NCBI GenBank assembly: GCA_025399215.1
Contig: MU621362.1
Span: 11,208 to 22,674 of the forward strand
Direction of reading: 5' to 3'
DNA length: 11,467 bases
Source of the DNA: Globomyces pollinis-pini
Lineage: Eukaryota; Chytridiomycota; Chytridiomycetes; Rhizophydiales; Globomycetaceae
Shown here: one piece after another, positions 7,160-11,467 of the stretch
Layout of the letters: each line of letters begins with the position of its first letter
Numbering within the stretch: the stretch's first letter is position 1
Notes under the pieces: model-generated
Database searches by the model: none
The model's input: only the letters and a program-made list of their open reading frames with translations
Told to the model about the DNA's origin: nothing
Program-made: the position numbers and the translations under genes

Positions 7160-7680
7160 TTGCATAAAGCACCATAGATTGCAAATTGGAAATGGCGTCC
7201 AGTAGATGCATCAACTCTTTCATCTTTCAACAAAAGCTTCACTATTTCAGTATGGCCATTGTAAGAAGCATTCTTGATTGCGTAGTTGCAATTAGCAGTG
7301 GGATCAACTCTTTTATCTTCCAACAAAAGTTTAAAAATCTCGATATGACCATTTACAGAAGCCCATTCGATTGCATAATTGCTATAAGCAGAAGGATCAA
7401 CTCTCTCGTCTTTCAACAAAAGTTTAACGATTTCAGTATGCCCATATCTAGAGGCTTCCCGGATCGCTGCATTGTAAGAAAAAGTAGGGTTAACTCGTTC
7501 ATCTTTCAATAAAAGTTGAACTATTTCAGTATGGCCATTTTTAGAAGCATAGTTGATTGGATCATTGTATTTAGCAGCAGGATCAACTCTTTCATCTTTC
7601 AACAAAAGTTTAACTATTTCAGTATGGCCATTTTCAGAAGCTTTCCAGATTGCTAAATTGTTCGCATTGGAAGGATTGAA
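7160..7680 (-). repeat. Six tandem 93-bp ankyrin-coding units
   Basis: The DNA repeats with a 93-bp period, each unit containing a version of ATTTCAGTATGGCCAT on the plus strand. Units 2, 3 and 5 (counted from the right, the N-terminal side) are the closest to each other at protein level, while the last is most diverged (CKGHIEIAKLLESK). Confidence 0.75.
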
Positions 7681-8355
7681 ATTTTGTTGGGAAAGAGCGT
7701 CCATTAGGCCTCTAAAGTAAACTTTTGGAAACTGGGAGGCAAGTTCGATTAAATATTCTCCATTGTTGGGATTTTCGAAGAACTCTTTTGGATTTTGAAA
7801 TAAAATAGTTTGTTTTCCTGCAAATAAGGTAAATTCGTGTTGAATTGAATTAAGAACCAGATTGTTTTGCGTTAATTCTCTAGTTAATTCTCCAAGAAAC
7901 GTTTCCCTATTGAATCCATTTAAATAAGCTTCTTTTAATGATGTAAGATAAACTTATGGGTGTTCAAAAGCCAAAGTATTTAGAAATGTGCTATTACTGG
8001 GAGCAGAGAAGATTGCTTTTGGATCGACCATCAGTCCAATTTCTGGGTTTAAAGGCGCGAGCCCTTTGAAACGTTCTTTAGCCAACTTGATGAGATCTGG
8101 CTTCTTGAAGAAGGTACCATCTTTCAAAGAGTCTCTCAACTCATTAACTCTGAAGTTTTTAACGAGTTCATAGTTTGCCTTGTTTGTTGCAGCATACTCG
8201 CCAAATTGTTTGAAAGAGGTGAACAGCTCGAAAACCTGATACGTTATTTGCTGGAGTAGTTGGGGTTGAGCACCATCTGTGACATTTTCAATTGAATGGT
8301 ATGGACTAGGGATTGCTATTCTTTCGATTAGAAATGTGAGGAGTGATTTTAGCAT

Positions 8356-8599
8356 GGTACTCTTTCTGAAAATGTCAATATGGCTTTAAATCTTCTTTGG
8401 TTTCAGTTGTTTTTGAGTATTCGTATCACAGTATAGGATTTAGTCTTTGACTATGGTAAAACAGCTTGCTCTAGTGAAGGTATAGTTCCAATCGAAGGAT
8501 CCATTAACTTGAACATTTTCTTTTCAAGATAATCTATTCCTGATATTTTCGTTTGAATTGAATTTTTTTTTATTGGATCAGTCCGTTTATGGTGAATTT
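8356..8599. other. Gap between the ankyrin and LRR loci
   Basis: About 240 bp of AT-rich sequence that should hold the promoter of the ankyrin gene. The minus strand has an acceptor-like TTTTCAG at about 8368-8374, so an additional 5' exon cannot be excluded, but no donor or coding sequence could be matched to it. Confidence 0.35.
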
Positions 8600-9870
8600 A
8601 CATCAAGTACCAAAATTCCAAGCATATACATCAAGTACGTAAGAAAGTTTTTGCAGTTGATTAAATGTACGAGAAATATCAACTACTTGATTCGAACGGA
8701 GATCAAGATCTTTAAAGTTGGTAAAACTTAAATATCTTTTTTTGAATCAAATACTTGTTGTTTCCTCGTTGGATACTCTTAGTTCTTATTTAATGCATCA
8801 ATTTGTTTGAACTTATCTTAACAAATCTATGTTATTTCACGGTCAACCCATTTATATTTAAATCTATGTTATTTCAAGGTCTCTAAATCCTCCAAGATTG
8901 GCTAAAATCATTTCCTAAAAATTCTATAATGTTGACTGACCCCAATGAAGAATAATCAACAATTCGATTCGAACGTACTGTAGATCAAGAGTTCTAAGGT
9001 AATTAAAAGGTGCCAATGGGGATATATCAACAATTTGATTATCCTCTAGATTTAGAGTTTCAAAGATTTTAATGGAGAAATATCAACAATTTGATTTGAG
9101 CTGAGGCGAAAATATTGCAGATAGTGTCAAGATGCCAATGGAGAAATATCAGCAATTGAATTTGAGTCGAGATAAAGAATATATAGATTAGGAGTTGAAG
9201 ACTTCAAAATATCAAGTATATGATTAAATTCCAGAGAAAGCATATAAGGTTGACTAATGATGAAAGACAACTATTAGATTCGTATTCTTAGTTACAAAGG
9301 TTCAATATCAATTATTTCATTCTGATAGAGATAGGCTCTTTATAGTTGATTAACGATGACAATGGATATATACCATCAATTTCATTTTCTTCTTTAAAGT
9401 TCCTGGAGCTTTGTTAAAATTGCCAATGGGGCAATATCTACTCTTTGATTCGAACCAAGATAAAGTATTTGAAGGTTGAGCAAAGATTCCACAGGAGAAA
9501 TATCACTTATGTCAATCAATCCAAGAGCAAGTTCTTTAAGATTCACTAAAGGTTTTAATGGGGAAATAACAACGATTTCAATTGAATAGAGATTAAGGAC
9601 ACTAAGGTTAAATAGAGATGGTAATTGAGAAACATCAATCTGATTCAAACAGAGGTAATTTTCTTCAAGTTTGATCAAAAATGAAAACCGAGAAACATCA
9701 TCGATTCGATTCGAATGGAGGTAATGATGCATCAAATTTTTGAACATTTTTAAATGTAGTTAAACCATTGATCTGTAATTTTAATAGATTGAATATTGTT
9801 TTTGATTAAATTGGGAATTTCATCCAGATCAATGGCATTTTGAATGATTAATATCTTACTTTATGCAAAC
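8600..9870 (-). pseudogene. Decayed leucine-rich-repeat (SDS22/internalin-type) protein gene
   Basis: Minus-strand reading shows successive 22-residue LRR units of the form L..L.L.SNQIVDISPL. An N-terminal piece (DLDEIPNLIKNNIQSIKITD, about 9770-9831) lies first. It is followed by a 117-residue intact block at 9394-9747 (for example NRIDDVSRF, LYSIEIVVISPLKPL, LYLGSNQRVDIAPLA), then broken units to about 8620 (NEIDGIYPLSSL, SNSIADISPLAS, SNQIVDISPLKSL, DNQIVDISPLAPF, SNRIVDYSSLG, SNQVVDISRTF). Reading them needs repeated frame changes near 9730, 9390, 9300, 9240, 9065 and 8975, and there is a TGA at 9127-9129. At 9065 and 9127 no GT donor is near, so short introns cannot repair them. Intact members of this type are protein-binding scaffolds. 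The gene is dead or a fragment of it may be expressed. Confidence 0.75.
8823..8881 (+). repeat. Short direct repeat, 22 bp, 37-bp period
   Basis: AAATCTATGTTATTTCACGGTC at 8823-8844 recurs at 8860-8881 with one mismatch. It lies in the decayed LRR region where no LRR unit is recognisable, and looks like a local tandem duplication. Confidence 0.6.
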
Positions 9871-11150
9871 AGTTCAAGGGTGAAAAGAGTTTAGAAACAA
9901 ACCCTCTGTCACGCGTTAAGATTAAAGAATAGCCAACCTAATCCAACTACTAGCTTGAGTCTATGGGGTGCCAACTAACGATCACCGCAACCACAACTTG
10001 AAAAGTTCTCGATTAAAATAAAATAAGATATTGGTTTGTTCATTAATATTAATTTAACCAGACCTAAACTTCATTTTTGTCCATGCAAAACTATTATATC
10101 GGATCCGAATTGTAAAATAAAAACCTGAATTGAAGTCCTCATTCTTAAATATCGAATAGAGTGATTCAAATAAAATCTAACCTTAATTAAACTGTGGGTT
10201 GGTATACTCATGCTCAAATTTAACGAACAAATCTGTTTATAACCATTTTTGCACCCATTTTGGTGAAACCCAACAGGCAATAATAACAATCTACTAAAAT
10301 GATTAAATAATTATCCAATAAAAATACTAGTCATTTGAATAAAGGAGGGCACCAAGATTTTAACTCTTTCGTCTATAAGTCATAAAACAGTAGGTGATAT
10401 CTCAGTGATCGAAAAGATCTGTGAATCAATCACACTTTCAAATTACCGCAGTTACTCTCGTTTTCTACACAACTCCATATTCATTTAAGCGATACGAATT
10501 TCCATCTGAAGTTCAGGGCATTTACTGAAGATAACATTTTGGTAATATCATTAGATCTACAGTGTAGAAGTCAAACTGAGCCGGTGAAGTTCAATGATTA
10601 TGTTGGCAAATACATCTACTAGCATATAGTTTGGTTTCAATGGATAAAATCATACTGAATTCCACAAAACTAGACAAAACTAAATATAATGTAAGGAAAG
10701 TTCTACAATGCCCTATTTTATGAGCCATCCACAATAATCTACAATTTTGTGTGGGATTATTTTCCTTTTCGGGTTGCTGACAACATGAATAAATGCCAAA
10801 GAGCTTATTTCTCAACTCTGAGTAATTGAAATTAATTGTTATTATCAAGTTTCTTCTCGTCCTATTTATTCACTACTCACTCTATCCAATAGCTCTTTTA
10901 GCATTTGAAACTTCCTGCACTACACATTACAATAACAAAATACGACCAAAAAACTCTGAGCTAGTTTAAAATATAATTATAATATAATTATAATGGTGTT
11001 TTGGGGATTTTATTGCCAAATTCACGCGATTAATCTAAATTTTCCCAAAAGTCTTCAAAAAAACATTAAACAAGGTGATGAACGGAGAGAGAAAAAGCAG
11101 AATCAAATGATTTATCAACAAAATATGGTTAAGGGTTAGAATAAAATGAC
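9871..11150. other. AT-rich region with no supportable gene
   Basis: About 1,280 bp. Two minus-strand open stretches (about 10071-10289 and 10591-10848) give peptides without recognisable motifs, and their lengths are unremarkable at this base composition. There are two tandem copies of the 11-mer ATATAATTATA at 10971-10992. No RNA gene or mobile element coding sequence was recognised. Confidence 0.5.
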
Positions 11151-11152
11151 AA

Positions 11153-11203
11153 GTAAGAATGGCAAGCCATTAGCAAAATGGCTTGCACAAGAAAGATTCT
11201 TAC
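11153..11203. repeat. Two-part stem-loop A
   Basis: Inner arms GCAAGCCATT (11162-11171) and AATGGCTTGC (11177-11186) are perfectly complementary over 10 bp with a 5-nt loop. Outer arms GTAAGAAT (11153-11160) and ATTCTTAC (11196-11203) add a perfect 8-bp stem, separated by an asymmetric bulge. Confidence 0.8.
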
Positions 11204-11207
11204 ATCA

Positions 11208-11244
11208 AGAAATTGTTCCAATTTCTAGCACATTAAATTTGTGC
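11208..11244. repeat. Two adjacent small stem-loops B and C
   Basis: AGAAATTG (11208-11215) pairs with CAATTTCT (11219-11226) around a 3-nt loop. One base later GCACA (11228-11232) pairs with TGTGC (11240-11244) around TTAAATT. Confidence 0.65.
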
Positions 11245-11257
11245 AGTTAAAGCAAGC

Positions 11258-11311
11258 AATGGCGCTGCCATTAGAGGGTTAGAGCTTACAACCCCTAATG
11301 GCAGTGGCATT
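11258..11311. repeat. Imperfect inverted repeat D
   Basis: The 23-base arm at 11258-11280 (containing GCTGCCATTAG) pairs with the arm at 11290-11311 (containing CTAATGGCAG) with two mismatches and one bulged base, around a 9-nt loop. This is too long to be chance. Confidence 0.8.
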
Positions 11312-11363
11312 TTATACTGATAAAAATCCCTATTGTATGTCAGTAAAAACACTTAAATGCCAC
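11304..11363. repeat. Stem-loop E, sharing an arm with D
   Basis: GTGGCATTT (11304-11312) pairs with AAATGCCAC (11355-11363), and inside it TACTGA (11315-11320) pairs with TCAGTA (11340-11345). Its left arm overlaps the right arm of D, so D and E are mutually exclusive pairings. Confidence 0.6.
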
Positions 11364-11450
11364 TATACTGAATATTTTAACTGCAAATTAACTCGATTGA
11401 ATATGTTAACAGCAGATTAAGTTTGTACAGTTAAAATATTCAATATAGTG
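11361..11450. repeat. Inverted repeat F, 23-bp arms
   Basis: Arms at 11361-11383 and 11428-11450 (starting CACTATACTG, ending CAATATAGTG) are complementary at 22 of 23 positions, with a 44-nt spacer. The left arm shares its first three bases with E. Confidence 0.85.
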
Positions 11451-11467
11451 CTTTACAAGCCCTAACC

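Larger units (their letters stand above)
7102..8355 (-). pseudogene. Ankyrin-repeat protein gene interrupted by one in-frame TAA
   Basis: One minus-strand frame runs from ATG (8353-8355) to TGA (7102-7104), 418 codons, broken only by a TAA at 7954-7956 (codon 134). Residues about 30-67 (PQLLQQI...NKANYELV) look loosely F-box-like. A middle part holds two diverged copies of a roughly 38-residue unit, the first spanning the TAA. The last 190 residues are six ankyrin repeats of 31 residues each, with the core GHTEIVKLLLKDERVDP. Such proteins bind other proteins; with an F-box they would be ubiquitin-ligase adaptors, which is only a suggestion. The repeats are clean, so decay must be recent, or the stop is read through, or it is an assembly or sequencing error. 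The upstream part alone would give a 133-residue product. AATAAA overlaps the final codons at 7106-7111. Confidence 0.7.

Noticed and set aside
6929..7512. Plus-strand open frames at 6929-7177 and 7186-7512.
   Set aside because: The second is a mirror of the ankyrin repeats on the other strand. The first has no motif and runs into the same region.
7954..7956. Reassignment of TAA to a sense codon.
   Set aside because: TAA ends the receptor and the partial first gene, and the 843-codon receptor frame has no internal TAA, so the code looks standard.
7949..7998. A 45-nt GT-AG intron (about 7949-7993, minus) that would remove the TAA in the ankyrin gene.
   Set aside because: It has usable ends and keeps the frame, but it would delete a segment that aligns with the second copy of the internal protein unit, and it is longer than the other introns. 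A nonsense codon fits better.
10071..10848. Minus-strand open frames at 10071-10289 and 10591-10848 as genes.
   Set aside because: No recognisable motifs, odd residue composition and lengths common by chance.
11460..11467. CCCTAACC at the window end as the beginning of a telomere.
   Set aside because: A single 8-base match without repetition, and in the wrong orientation for a right-hand chromosome end.

Overview
The window looks like AT-rich nuclear DNA from a compact eukaryotic genome, most likely an early-diverging (chytrid-like) fungus. The evidence is a GABA-B-type class C receptor, a secreted GPI-anchored alpha carbonic anhydrase, a gliK/GGCT-like protein, ankyrin and leucine-rich-repeat families in decay, and spliceosomal-type introns. 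Class C receptors with an ANF-type ligand domain occur in chytrids and amoebozoans but not in ordinary yeasts and moulds. The lineage is an inference and no species can be named.

Layout. 1-270 is the 3' end of a secreted or cell-surface beta-rich protein (+). 909-1214 is a small Ala/Gly-rich helical protein of unknown function (-). 1688-4219 is an intronless class C GPCR with signal peptide, periplasmic-binding-like ectodomain, seven membrane segments and a possible PH-like tail (+). 4760-5772 is an alpha carbonic anhydrase in three exons (+). 5824-6646 is a GGCT-like protein in three exons (-), convergent with the carbonic anhydrase and only 51 bp from it. 7102-8355 is an ankyrin-repeat gene (-) cut by one in-frame TAA. 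About 8600-9870 is a decayed leucine-rich-repeat gene (-) with several frameshifts and stops. 9871-11150 is AT-rich with no supportable gene. 11153-11450 is a dense chain of overlapping inverted repeats.

Main observations. (1) All four introns that protein homology forces are extremely short, 28, 28, 32 and 32 nt, with GT and AG ends. (2) Polyadenylation-like AATAAA hexamers overlap or lie inside the 3' end of three coding regions, which also suggests strong compaction. (3) The ankyrin reading frame is open on both sides of a single TAA. An internal protein repeat shows that this position is a sense codon in the sister copy, so a nonsense mutation or readthrough fits better than splicing. (4) The right end carries interlocked stem-loops in which some arms can pair with two partners.

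Functionally, the receptor and the carbonic anhydrase both act at the cell surface, but nothing in the sequence links them beyond adjacency. The right third looks like a zone of repeat-protein decay and repeats.
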